Source: Penicillus capitatus (lineage: Eukaryota; Chlorophyta). From it: DNA of 64,000 nucleotides. Within the stretch, counting starts at the first letter, position 1; every line of letters begins with the position of its first letter. The notes under the pieces were generated by a model. It saw only the letters and a list, made by a program, of their open reading frames with translations, ran no database searches and was not told the DNA's origin. The DNA lies in NCBI GenBank assembly GCA_965649825.1, contig OZ287698.1, forward strand, positions 992,001-1,056,000, in the 5' to 3' direction. Position numbers and translations under genes: made by a program. Shown here piece after piece: positions 21,488 through 34,100 of this stretch.

Positions 21488-23715
21488 CCTGTTACGCGCT
21501 TCGGGCCGAGGACTCAGTGCTTTGAGTGACGACGAAGAGACACGTGAAACGACAGAGAATCCGCGACGCACCTTATGTACAGTGATGTGACATGACACTT
21601 AGCTCTGTGTACTGAGTAATCATCATGTTCTCTCGCCAAATCCTTACAGAACCACGACTCTCACTCGACCACAGCCATTCTCATAGATCTCACTCGAATC
21701 CTACAGAGTCTGATGGGACATTAACCCTCTAGATGCGCTCTGCGCCACAAAAACACATACCTCACGCTAATGAGGCCGCGCATGACTGCTCTGCGCTGAA
21801 CATCCACCGAATCTGGCCTGAAGGCCTACTTACCTATATAAATCTACTGCGCGCACCTGAAAAGACAACTCGCGTAACAATCTAATCCAGCAACGTCAAG
21901 AACAAGCCGCAGAACCGTTCAATTTCGAGCCCCCAAAGCCGTGAGCACTGCCCAGTCCACCAGAACCCTGTCTCTCGAGTCGCCGCTGCCAGAAAGCGCC
22001 GTCACAGAACGCCTCAACCGAGTTCGTGCCACTTCACTGTAACACGGGCAACTTCCCGCAGAGGGCGTCGCTTGGGTTGAGACTCGACGAGAAGGCATCT
22101 CCGGAGACCCGCTATCCAACGCCGAAGACAGTGCCCCGAACGACTGCCCTGTCACTAAGAACCGCGAAGTTGCATGACGCGCAGATTCAGGTGTAACGCG
22201 AATGCATCGAAAGACGATACGTCCGAGGACGCCGTATGTGTAGAAACGCATATGACGCCCTCGACCGTAGGAGGAGGCCAAGAACACGAGCAACACGACT
22301 TCCGCTGTGCAAATGTCACATCAAACGCATCACCCAGAGTAAACGGCCCGCCGCCTCTAATCGCCAGCGGCCGGAGGTGGACGGGTGCGCCACAAAACCT
22401 TATTAGGAGCCTTTGCACCTATCCTGTCGTCGAATTTTTTGTCAATTGCACTCATCATGTTCGTCATAATGCTTACGCGCATCTTCTCCAGTGCAGAATG
22501 TCCCCGGCGATGGGACTATTGTCTCGCTGAATTAGGCTTCACCCTGTCAGGGGGTGCTGGTTGAGTCATCCGAGGCCTTTTTCTCTGGCTCTGGCGCTAG
22601 GATGAATCACCTGCCCGGAAAGTCACCTCACCGCGCGCGTATTTAATGGCAACTTTGAACCAGTGAAAGACCTGCTCTGTAAACAGCAAAGTAATCCGCT
22701 GGTTTGCGTTTTCTGCGTGGCGCCTACGCGTGACATAGACTGAAAAGACATCGGGGTCGGTCGGGTCCCGGGGATCGGGGTCGGTCGGGTCCCGGGGATC
22801 GGGGTCGGTCGGGTCCCGGGGATCGGGGTCGGTCGGGTCCCGGGGATCGGGGTCGGTCGGGTCCCGGGGATCGGGGTCGGTCGGGTCCCGGGGATCGGGG
22901 TCGGTCGGGTCCCGGGGATCGGGGTCGGTCGGGTCCCGGGGATCGGGGTCGGTCGGGTCCCGGGGATCGGGGTCGGTCGGGTCCCGGGGATCGGGGTCGG
23001 TCGGGTCCCGGGGATCGGGGTCGGTCGGGTCCCGGGGATCGGGGTCGGTCGGGTCCCGGGGATCGGGGTCGGTCGGGTCCCGGGGATCGGGGTCGGTCGG
23101 GTCCCGGGGATCGGGGTCGTTGCGCTTGTTTGGGGAATTACAGGCATGAATCTTAATATTCCTGTCTTTAGAGGCTCGATCGTGTCTGATCGTACGGCAA
23201 CAGCCATCGATCATTATCGTCCGCGGCCTGCCAAGGACCAGCTGTCGGTTATGTTGTCAACAGTGACGCCTGTCGTTACGATCGCTTTCTGAATAGTGTT
23301 ACATATCATTGATGATCCAGGACAGCTTTTCTTGTTGCTCGTCGCAGCAGTTTCGATGAACGATTCGTTAAGTAGATTCATCGATGCGTCGAAATCAAAC
23401 TCCATCGAGTCCTTGTTTACTGTTATCGAATTCGATCCGATTAGTTGTGTATTAATCTTCATAAAGCGCGAACGACGCAGATCTTTCTCTCTGAGAGTCG
23501 ACTGTTTATGACAACGCAAATCGATTGTCGTCAACCGATCGACATTCGAAACAATCTTAATCGAGCAGACATGGCTCTATTGAAGACGTTTAGATGCGAA
23601 GGGGATGCAAAATCAGTCAGCGAGTTTTAGAAAATGAAACCGCGTGGAATCCTTAGCTCTTCCAGATCTGGTTTCGTTGAGAGCTTCTTGGCAGCTTCTT
23701 CTGTGCGAGCGCGAT
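21488..23715 (-). repeat. right copy of the inverted dispersed repeat
   Basis: Reverse-complement partner of 377-2872. It begins at GTTACGCGCTTCGGGCC and ends near GTGCGAGCGCGATCG. Relative to the left copy it has a shorter 24-bp array, lacks about 40 bp beside the array (the GTATTATTGACGTCC segment), and carries small indels in the tail, including a shorter run in the GGCGGCG region. The conserved 82-codon frame lies at 23214-23462 on the minus strand. Flanking DNA differs immediately outside both ends, so these are two separate insertions or duplications rather than one long palindrome. Confidence 0.85.
22750..23120. repeat. 24-bp G+C-rich tandem array, about 15 units
   Basis: Same unit as 976-1494 in reverse complement (TCGGGGTCGGTCGGGTCCCG plus GGGA). 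Units are essentially perfect, so the array has been homogenised or expanded recently. Confidence 0.95.
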
Positions 23716-25058
23716 CGTATCGATGCAGGTCGATCTAGAAGACATCTGTCACGCTTTCACTTGGGTGTCACATCGTCTGCCTTGTTTTTTCGGGGTTCAT
23801 CATCCGAAGGGGCCGCTCGTGTAAGCTTCGCGTCATCTCAATGTTCCTTTTCTATGGCTCTGAGGGGCAGATGACTATCCTGTCCAGTCACATCGTGATA
23901 CAAATAAGTAAATGTGAACCTGTAGATACCTTTTGCTCTGTAAGTATTAAGTCTTCCGCTGTTTGTTCGTTAAGCACGCCGCCTCCCGCGTGACATGGTT
24001 TCGGAGCCGAAGGACGACAGAGAAGGCTGCTGTATGAGCGGTGGCATTCCTCCTCGCTCCTCGGACTGAGAGAATTTGCAACCGACGAGGTAATGCGTTA
24101 AGATGACGAAGTCGCTGCTAAGAGAAGACGGTGTGTGTCTCTGCGCTTCTGAAGAAAATGAAGATGGACACGGTTCACAGGGATTCCGGCGATAGAATTC
24201 GGTCATCGAAGACTGTCGACTTTCTTAGACATTTTTGCGAAGGCGGCGTCTTAGTTACGTTTCGCAGAAGCTGTGTGCTTTGCGCTCCCCCCATGTGGAG
24301 GTTGAGTTCTGTCTTCGCGTCCTTCTATGTGAAGATCGAGTCCTGTTGTTCGGAGTTTGCGCAAGCGGAAAGAGGATGGCGACATGTCAAAAGAAAGCTG
24401 TCCAGCTTCGTGTAGATGACCAAGGAGAGGCGGAGTATGATGTTAGTGCGTTAGATAAGATGTGTCAGTTCTTACCTGCCGTATAAAATTCAGACCACAG
24501 ACGCTTGAACAATCTTTGTAAACGATATGCCTTCGTCGTTTGTTCGCGTTTCTGCGCGTCCGAGCGACAAGGCTGTGAGAACATCGTTATCATGACGTTC
24601 GGAGAAATACATTCCACGGAGTTGCCAAATCAGTCGATACCTTAATATTCGTTTGTTTGATAATTGACCAGAAACATTTCGGACGATTCTCTCTTCGTTT
24701 AACTGCGTATATATAATTCCATATTTACATGGCTTTTGCGTTCACATGTACCATGAGGTTTAACAGATATAATTGCGAATGTCGGAGAACTAAATTCATC
24801 CAAACGCAGTCGGCGAATTGTATAAGAACCTCGATCAGTTCCATCTGGACTAATTATATCGTCCAAACAAATACGATCGTATCTGCGAAACAGATGCACT
24901 TCGGTCAAGCATCACCGTATTCGACCGTATGCACCGATTCCGGACAAACATACTAGATGCTCCGTGCGGAATCTACATAGTAGCGGTCTCGACGTTGACC
25001 ACACGAGAAGCATTTCTCTTCATGCGAATGGCTGTATAGCAGGAAGTTATTTAAAACG
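23716..25058. other. intergenic region
   Basis: 1.3 kb between the right repeat arm and the F-box gene. Several short open frames are present, but none has an ATG start together with family similarity or splice support. Confidence 0.4.
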
Positions 25059-26546
25059 ATGCCAAAGGGAAGAGCATCGCGTCGTCGCAAAGAACAGCGT
25101 CCGACAGCGACGCAACTTCACCCAAAACCACGTCCGACTCAAAACTCCACGTCCTGAGGACACGACCCTAAGCGGTATACGTATACGTTTCTGTAGAATT
25201 CCAGGCATCCGAAATTCGCGACTTCTCAAAATTGCCCGAAGCGCTCATCGTCACGATTCTGCTGAAGCTGCCCGTTGAAGATATCTGTTCTACCATCTGT
25301 TCCTGCCGCGCATTCAAGAATGCCGTGTCTGAGAATCACTTCTGGCAAGATTACTGTTTTCTACACTGGGGACAGAAGACCGAGCCAGCAGATTGGTTGA
25401 TAACCTGCTCCACTTCTCGCATTCCAAATCTACCACAGCCACAGAACTATAGGTCGAGCCACAACGTCGTTTCTCGACATGCCTGCATCATCGAGCTGTA
25501 GAGCTTTGACTTTGTGGTTCAGTCAGCTGGATTCTTTCGTGGATTTTTGGCGGGGACCTGTTGACGCTTACACTGGGCAGCGAGACTTATTCAAGTTTAT
25601 CTGGCTGCCAAATTGCATTGCCTGTTGTAACCTAGCCTCGCACACAACGCGAGACATGATGTACATTAGTCCCCATCACTGTATTACAGGTATGGATGAT
25701 GCTGACTGGCACCATAGATAGAAGCTGACTGAGTGCATGCCAGGAAAAATTGTCGATGATGATCACTGTATTCTGTGGGATTATGGAGAAAGCAGTTTAC
25801 TGGTCGGATGCTCTTCAGCTGCTACGGCCGCTGCGTCTGTCGCTGTTGGGCTCTTGTCAAACTCACAGACAGATCAATCATCGAGCTTTGAATCGGAGAT
25901 GATGCTGTATCTTCAAGTGGGCTATGGAGAATGGCTCTGCTGTTGCAAATGGCATTTCTTGTTCTAGTCTACAGTGTGTTCGAAGAGGAAGAAAGCACGG
26001 CAGCGATCTCAAAGGGCTGTTATGGTTCCGCACATGCACCATTTCACGCGATTGCCTGTGCCTTCCTCGACAAAGCATACATGGCTGACGGGATTATGGT
26101 CTCGGGACTTTAGCAGTCAGAGTATGGCATCTACGCTCTTCGAGGCCATCTTGATTCAATATGACTATTCTGGAAGCAGAGCACAGATTTGCAGCAAATG
26201 GATCGCAGGAACAGATCCGCCGCCAGAAGGCAAGGGAGCCGCCACCAGTCACATCACTTTCCTAGATTTTTTGTGGAATGGATTGGGTACAGGGAATGTA
26301 TTGTGGAGAGTCTCTGCGAGACCGACGGTGGGACAGTCATCATCTGCCTTCAGCGATCTCAGATATGAAGGATCGGGTTCTGTCTGGGATGAAGTCAGAG
26401 CGCAATACATAGAGGGTACCCAGGGGACACTGGAGGTTGCGTCTAAGGATTGCATCTCCTTCAAGTGGCCTCGATTCGGCCCAGAACAAGGTTGCATCAC
26501 CTATCACCGCCTCGTTGCCGACACGACCAGTCAAAAATGCATGTAA
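25059..26546 (+). CDS. F-box protein with FBXO31-like C-terminal region
   Basis: A basic N-terminus (MPKGRASRRRKEQ) is joined by a 65-nt intron (phase 1) to an F-box: KLPEALIVTILLKLPVEDICSTIC, then CRAFKNAVSENHFWQDYC. F-box proteins bring substrates to SCF ubiquitin ligases through Skp1. Downstream exons hold beta-rich sequence, including FDFVVQSAGFFRGF, ITFLDFLWNGLGTGN and RAQYIEGTQGTLEV followed by an FKW...ITYHRL ending. This resembles the C-terminal domain of FBXO31-type and algal/plant F-box proteins, but the match is weak. Middle splices are not all resolved. It ends 42 bp from the TRM6 stop on the other strand. Confidence 0.6.
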
Positions 26547-26588
26547 CAGTATCGACCATGGGATCGCTATGTTGAGCAAGCACTCTAT

Positions 26589-28131
26589 CTACTGGTCCTC
26601 ATTAGAGGTTTTTGAAATTGAGTTTCCGTCTACGACGCACTGTTTCTTTCTTGCCTCTTGATCTTGATCCTCTACAGTGGTGTCGGGAGCGTTGTTTTCT
26701 TCATATAAGATTTTGATTCCTGACAGAATGTAGCCGCTGGGACACTTGGCATCCATCATTGGCCGCGTTCTGCCAGCCAGCACCTGCACACAAGCTCGCA
26801 TGTCATAATCGCCTGTTGTTTTTGTCATACTTGATACTCTCTCCACCACAGATCTTGCAACTCCACCATAATGACGTCTTTTCGTTCGAGGAGGAGATGT
26901 TGGCACTCCACAAGTGCTGTTAACCCAGAACTGTAGATCGCAAAGCAGGCCGATGGTGACAACAGTGGCAGAACGCCTTCGATCATAGCGGATGGATGCA
27001 CTTTCCAGTCGGACATAAGACAGCAATCGAACCCGCGAATCAACCAGCTTCTTAGTCGCTCGGGCGGTATCGAGCCTTTTTTAACGAGTTCTTGAAAAAT
27101 GGGAGTGATTGAAATATCCATCCCATCCATGTCCTCTTTCCCCTTCTCCTCATCTAACCTTTTCAGATCGATCAGATCTGTGAGAGGAACTTTGAAGAGA
27201 TTTGCAGGCGGCTGCGATGAGAATCGCTTCAGGCTTTCTAGCTTACACGGTTTCTTGCCAAAGTACCCAACACAGATATCGCCAAACCCACCCAATCTTT
27301 CAGCTACCGATGCTGCGATCAGGCCCAGACAGTTATCGACCACGAGAACCTACACAACACACGGTCAGTTGGCGATGCCCGCTCGCACTGTTGCCTGACA
27401 CGACGATAGGCGCCGACATTTGCCAGTGAGAGCATCGTCGATAATGTGTCCACCCTGAGAAACCCTGCCTTCACGGCATACCAATCAAATTGCGTCTACA
27501 CCATCCAGGCAGCAATAAGACGCATAGGAAGACAGATAACAAACGGTCCATGCCTCACAAACCGTCGCGATCGTTGGCCTCAGTGCCGAGAATGTCGTGC
27601 AGTACTTCTTGGTCTTGCGGCTCAGATACTTCTCCTGTGCAAATTCTGTTTTCCTCTCGTAGGTTTCGCTATTTTCGATCAGAGCCTCAATGATCTCGTT
27701 CCCGTGCTCGGCCTTCGCTTTGAGATCTTCAATCTCGTTCATCGAGAGTTTCTGGTTGTCAGCAACATCGATGACATCTCGATTGTCACGGCCATCCGTC
27801 ACCATCTGAGCACGCATCCGACCCTTCAATCTGCCACAGAGCATGACATCATCGCATCGCCCAGACGCTTTTCTGGATCGAACTCCTGAACACGTAGTGG
27901 CTTGTCTGTTCCCGGATGCAACTCGAAGACGCTTCCATAGGGTTGGTGCAGAAGGGCAGACAGTTCCTTTGGTATTCCAAATACCCTCACCTTTCTACAC
28001 CTTCCCTCACAGACCAACCATGGACGGTCGCATCACTTGTGTTGTGTTAGAAAGAGGGAATTGAATTTGTTTTTGGCATTGAAGAGCACAACGGCGTCGC
28101 CCTCTTGCATTCTTTCGGCATCGTCCGTCAT
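26589..28131 (-). CDS. tRNA (adenine-58-N1)-methyltransferase non-catalytic subunit Trm6/Gcd10
   Basis: A multi-exon gene starting at ATG 28131. Domains in order: MQEGDAVVLFNAKNK, KKVRVFGIPKELSALLHQPY with GSVFEL (N-terminal beta domain), TDGRDNRDVIDVADNQKL, the family hallmark MNEIEDLKA...IIEALIENS followed by KYLSRKTKKY, LRVDTLSTMLSLANVGA, VLVVDNCLGLIAASVAERLGG, and a C-terminal WWREYQVLAGRTRPMM...GYILSGI. These match Trm6, which binds tRNA alongside catalytic Trm61 to make m1A58 in the nucleus. As expected for Trm6, I see no intact SAM-binding motif. The gene diverges from rotatin with 62 bp between start codons. Confidence 0.85.
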
Positions 28132-28193
28132 CTTCGCAAATGTGACAAAGATGATTAGATGCGACGACAGACCGTATGCGCTGTGTTCGTTCA

Positions 28194-31100
28194 ATGGAAA
28201 GTCCACGCCAGGAGAAGCTGAAGAAGAAACTCGGTAAGAAGGAAGGGCCAGTCATAACGGTCGAGTGTAGACGATCGTTGTCAAAGGGCATTGCATTTCG
28301 GAGATCCGCATCCGCGCTCTACAGCGTTTGCTTGAAGATGTGCAAACAGACGAGGGCATTCTCCAAAGCTGTGCCAAGGTAAGAGAGTCAAACGCTCGAT
28401 GCTGCTGTGAGCGATGTCGGTCACTGAGATGTCAGTGTCGTGCAGGATGGCGCGTTGGTGGAGATTCTTCTGAGTAGGTTTCGGTTTGTAAACAGGAGTT
28501 CTGTTTTTGATCTTGATTGACTGCAGAGAGGCTGTCGATGTCGGAAACGGCGTCAGATGAGTTGGAACGGATTCTGTCTGTTCTGTTGGCGTTGAGTCAG
28601 ATACCCGATGCTCAGTGCGCGTTGTTTCGGAACGGAATGCAGAACATCCTCCGGCAACAACAGGACGCGCGACGCGACGAAAGGATCACCGCAAGGATTG
28701 TCGAACTGCAGCGGTCTCTTTTGCTGTTTCGAGATGAAGTGCCTTCTTCCGTTCAGTCCACTGCGAGATCGACAGCGCTGTTAGCGAAAGACGACACCAC
28801 ATCGAACCGTACGTCTGCTGCTACGGCAAGGAGTCTGTCGTTGACGGAAGAGGTGTTTAGTGCTTCACACAGAACAGCGGCTACATTATCTTGAAGAGAG
28901 GACTCGGCGTCTGGAAGCTAGAAAGCGATGGAATTCGCAAGACGTCCGGCATCATATGCCGACGACCGGCGCATGTTCTGTTAGTCGCGTCTCGAGTGGT
29001 CTGAGTCCGTTAGAGCTCAATGGACAAGATGATCAGTATCTCTTCGAGCTGGGACTGAAACTGAGGTTCGAGAGAGAAACGAAGACGGCTGTCAAGTCGC
29101 TTCTCGAATTAACAGAATGCGCTTTGGTCGATTTTCCGCCACAAGTTTTTGTTCAAAAGAAAACGCTGATCGTATAACGACACACACCATCGGCTCAGTC
29201 TAACTTGTTGTTGTTTAGAAATCTGTGTTGGACATTCTGAAGAGCGGAACACAGGAAAGCCGCCTTTTCAAACTGGCCATCCACTTTCTGAAGCGTTTCT
29301 TGGATCAACTCGAACGCGAGTTGTGGACATCCATCGACACCCAATGGCATACAAATATAGATCAAAAAAGTAAGGCGGAACAACTGTCGTTTTTACCATA
29401 GCTTCCTTTCCAGATGGAAGGAAACCAGTCGAGCTGCATCTGCACGAGATGTATCTCGAGAACAGTCATCCGAGAAGAGCACTGGCTCCAGGGACGTCAT
29501 CATGTACGGAAAAGAGAAACGTTTCTCTGGATGTTGCTAGCTGCATGGTCGAGATCGCATCAGATGTCATAGAAATGGTCAAGGTGCATCTGGAACCGAT
29601 CTCTGAGATTCTCTCCCTGTTAGAGAATACAATCGAGGTGTTGTTGCATCCCGTCTGCCTGTCCGAAGACTCCAAGGTATTTCATGTCTGCTGCCCATGC
29701 GATCGCAGCGGGAGTTCCAGGTCCATCCAGTCATAAAGGGCATAATGAAAGAGTTTACAATGGAACTTGGGCAAAGACTTGATCTCTGTGGATCGCAAAC
29801 AGAGGCAGGAAAGATCTCTGTCGTCACATTCGAATCGCTGGCCGACAATGAGAGAGAAGACATCGACGAAGAGTGCTTCGCTGTGGATATCGCATCCCTC
29901 CAACTGGCCAGTTGCTGGATAAGGTGATCCAATTAGAGATGCACAGGGCAGAGAGTATCTATCCTATCTGCGTAGACTTTTCTCAAGTCTTCACCGTCGG
30001 ATCGAGATGGACTGGAATTTGTGTTCCTTGATATTCGCGAGACTGAAGTGTCTTTCTGCAATATGCCACCCATTCCTTCCAGACATCGATGATCTGAGCC
30101 GATGCTTTTCAGTGACAAAGGATGATGCTCATTGGCATACTCATAAAATGCATGAGAGAGCAAAAGTGGCTGTCGATGCACTGTACCGAATGGATGAGCT
30201 GAAAGAAGTGCAGGCGTTTCCATGTGCAAGGCCCCTATAGACTGATCGACATCGTTTCTTCAATGCCTAGGCGAAGGCGCTTCGCGATGACCTTGTGAAA
30301 GAGTTCTCTCGCATTTCTTTAGGAATACCATGGGCCGAGACTCCACTCCTTAGAGACATCTTGGACAAACTGCTCGATTTCGGAAACCTGGGTGCGTTCA
30401 CGCATTCTCTGCATCACAATTTCGAGTTCGCTAAATGCAGATACAAATAAGAAAAAGGCTGTACAGGATGTACTTCGGTCACTCTTGACAGACTTTACGC
30501 CTTCCATAGCCGACGAGACGATCCATGTGCTGTACGTTAAGGTTTTGAGAGAATTGGAAGAGGAGGGGCAGAATGAAGGGCCCACTCTTTGTTTTTTATG
30601 TCACACAGACATCCTGCCCGTCCTTTTAACCCAATTTGCTGGACAAGAGAAAGCAGAAATCGAAGTAGCCAAGCTCATCTCAACCCTCCTCTCATCTCCA
30701 CACCAATCCCTGCGCCAACAGCTCCTACTTCAAAGTATGAACTCAAACTTGGAACGCAGTGCTTAAGATAATGATCTCAGACTTTGATGCATTAACTTGT
30801 TTCCTTCTCGGTCATGAACACGATGCTGATTTCAAAGAAGCAGTTCAGCGATTTGATAATCTGCTCGAGAGTTCAAACCTGCCGGCAACGTCACTCTTTC
30901 TCCTTCTTTGGCATATTCGAAAGTGGTTCAGCAGAGAAGCGTCGCTGCGGCTGTCTTCTAGTCAGTATCTGTGGAATGCGGTTTTCAGCTACCTGCACAA
31001 CGATTTCGACGCTTACCGCTACAGAGGTTCATTTCCTCTCTCTCTCTCAAACATAGGCACCTACTTCTGATTGCCAATTCAGATGGACCTTTTGACGACG

Positions 31101-34100
31101 TGTTTCTGGATGACATACCTGTTCCCGTGCCATGCAGCGTAGATCTCTCACCGGAAGACATCGAAAACTTGATATCCATATATCGAGATGAAATAGTCAG
31201 TGCCGGTGCAAACATGGTCACCATACGGAGAATTCAAAGCGCATTTCCGAATCATGTTGAGTACTTCGAAGGCTCTCCTCAGTTCGAATGCTTTGTGCAA
31301 TCCTGGATAGATGATTTCAAGCAGAGATTAACCGTCGGGTAAACCGCAGTCCGTCTTTCAAAAACACATGAAGCAGTTTGTGTACATGTAGTTCAGAAAC
31401 ATGTTGTGGAGGGAATGAGTCGGCTTTCTTTGAGGCTTTCTTCTGGATGCTGCACAGATCCAGAACAGCGATCTCCATTGCACATGCAGACATGGAAACG
31501 TGCGTACAAGATCTTTGCTTGTTTTTCACGCGCTTCTGATTGCAGGCTACTTCCATCATGCGCTGCACGGTGCTTCCATAGAGAGCCATCCATTCGTCGA
31601 TACATGTTTCACATACTGTACCTGCTCGTCTGGCAACCAATAGTCGAATGTGATCAGCTACCGACGGCATGTTTGGAAGCTATACTAGCAAACACCCACA
31701 TGCCTATCGGTGACCACGACGACAGACGCAAGGTTCTCGATCGAATGGGACATTGTTTCGAAGTTGACTCGTATGGACATTCTTCAGGGAATGCCGTGCA
31801 AAGTGGAAACAGTCGCAGATTCGAAGAGAAAAGGGATCGGCTTCGTCATTCGACTGTTGCGATCGGTTCGTCGTGCAGGATCTTGCTGTGGCCTTTATAG
31901 ATCATACCAAGATGCGAAATCGACAGGGACTGTCTGTGAAGATGTGCCAGCCTCAGTCGAGAAGACACTTGCCATTCTATATCAGCCACTTCTCGCCGTC
32001 TCAGCGACACCGTGGTCTTGCACATCTGATAACAGAGCACACGATATCGGAATCATGGAAACAGCTCTTAAACACATCCAGATACTTACATACATCTTCC
32101 AAATACAAGGCGGAGACAGATCTGTTGTTTTGAACGATGAAATCTCTAAGCTCTTCGTTCAGTGCTTGCGAGTGAGCGAGGAGGTTATGACAGGAAGATG
32201 TATGGGACAGTGGCTCACGACGATGGATTCTCTCTTGGAATCCGATGCTCTCTATGCCGTGCGGTCTCTCCATCCTCTCTCACCTTCTGACATTCTGACC
32301 AGGTTTTGGACACTTCTGCTTTCGAGGCTGTATTCCAAAGTCTACTTTCCATTCTCCAAGTCCATCCAGAAGAGACAAGCGAGAATGCAGAAGAGCGAAT
32401 TGCCGTTTCCCAGATGAAGGCAAAAGCGGCAGAGACATGTGCTCTTTTACTGAGGAACACTAGCACAGTATTATCTTCCATGCTGTCAACGTATTACAAA
32501 CGACAGATGAAGCGTCCTGTTCTCTGTCCTCTCGATTACCACTCCCTCAGTCAATTCTGCGAAGAGAGGCAACAAAAACAGAGGCTGATCTCTGGGCTTG
32601 GCAATTTGACCCGCATAGCAACACAAGACATCACACAACAACACACATACAGTGAGCAACTCAACAGAGCCAAGCTGTTGTGTCAGATTTCTCATTGCTT
32701 ACGAGAACTTAACAGTTTCCGCTCCGTTCGACAAGTACTGCCTCATTGCACAACTATGAAAAAACAGGCACTGTGTTTAAGGAGAGCGAAAACGTGGAGA
32801 AGATCGCTGCGGATCTATGGCAATCTTCGCGTTCCTTGATTCAGCTGGCGTTCTTGTCGAAGTCATCTGTGAAGAGACGCTCACACAGACTCCAGTTACA
32901 GCTGTATACGTTGGACTGTCTTGTCGTTCTGCTGGATCTGAGATATTGCAAAAGAGACAGTCATTGCTTGTGGACTGAACATAGAGTCGGGTTCTCGTGG
33001 CTCTCCCGTTGTTTAAGAGATCCAGACGCCTTGCTCAGAAGTCAAGCGGCATCTGTTCTCATCCAAATGTGCCGCCCCTCTTCAACAGAGACTCTTTCCG
33101 AACTGCTCAAAGTATTAACCCGCATTCGGTTCTCATGACCGGCGCGGATTGCTATCTGCTGTAGCTTTGGCCAGAATTCTTGTCGATGACGATACACATG
33201 TCCATGAATACATGCGAATGTTCAGCTGTCCGCTCTAGATGTCTGCAGGCACTCTTGCAGTTATTGCTGCCAAGAAGGCATCCGCCAAGTGCATCTGCTG
33301 AAGAGTGTCACCATCTTGTGCTCGGATTCGTCCATTCCTTAAGAACAAACGACACCTTTTGGACGAAGGTATATCTCAATGGCGCCATGTCTCAAGGCGA
33401 CGAAAATGGCACAGGTCAAAGGATGGGCTCAAGATAAGAGTCAGCCATTGGCCATACGTTCTGTCTCCCTGGCATTGCTGTTGGCTGCAGTTCATCGTGA
33501 CAACGACTTTGCCGCGGTGGAAGTTGAACTGCACGACTCCATCTTCATTCAGGACATGATAGACTGTCTGGCTTTTGTCGGAGACTCCCCTGATGGCCCA
33601 CAGCGACATATGGATGACGCACATAGCAGCTATGTCACAGAATGGAAGGTGGAGAAATTGTGCCATCTGGCAGGGATGGCCTCTGGCAGCGCAGCTCTGC
33701 TTGCCTTCTTCGCCTCGAGCTCAAATCTGGATCAGCCCCAGACGCTGTCTTTTGACAGTATTCTCACATGCATCTTGAAGGCAATGAAGTCGCTTCTGGG
33801 TGCCTACATCAGAACGGTATGCTTCTCAAAGGCATCCACACAATGCCTGTTCTGTGAAGCATTGCATGGACTGACCACAAGCGCGAGGATTTTTCTCAAA
33901 GTATTCTCTCCATGTGTGACTTCGATCGCCCTTTCAAACGGATGGCGGTGGCATGTAGAAGGCGCGTGAAGAAAAGGGCATGGAAATTGTGCTCGAATGT
34001 GTGGCGGCTCTTGGAATGTGGCCCGAGATCTCTTTCTGTCATCTCCTCATGGATGTTTACACACATCTCAGGTTTCTCCAACTGGACACAGGTTTGGAAA

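Noticed and set aside
377-23715. Giant transposon (Maverick- or Starship-like) with long terminal inverted repeats
   Set aside because: The enclosed genes are ordinary housekeeping genes with host introns. No integrase, polymerase, capsid or tyrosine recombinase gene is present.
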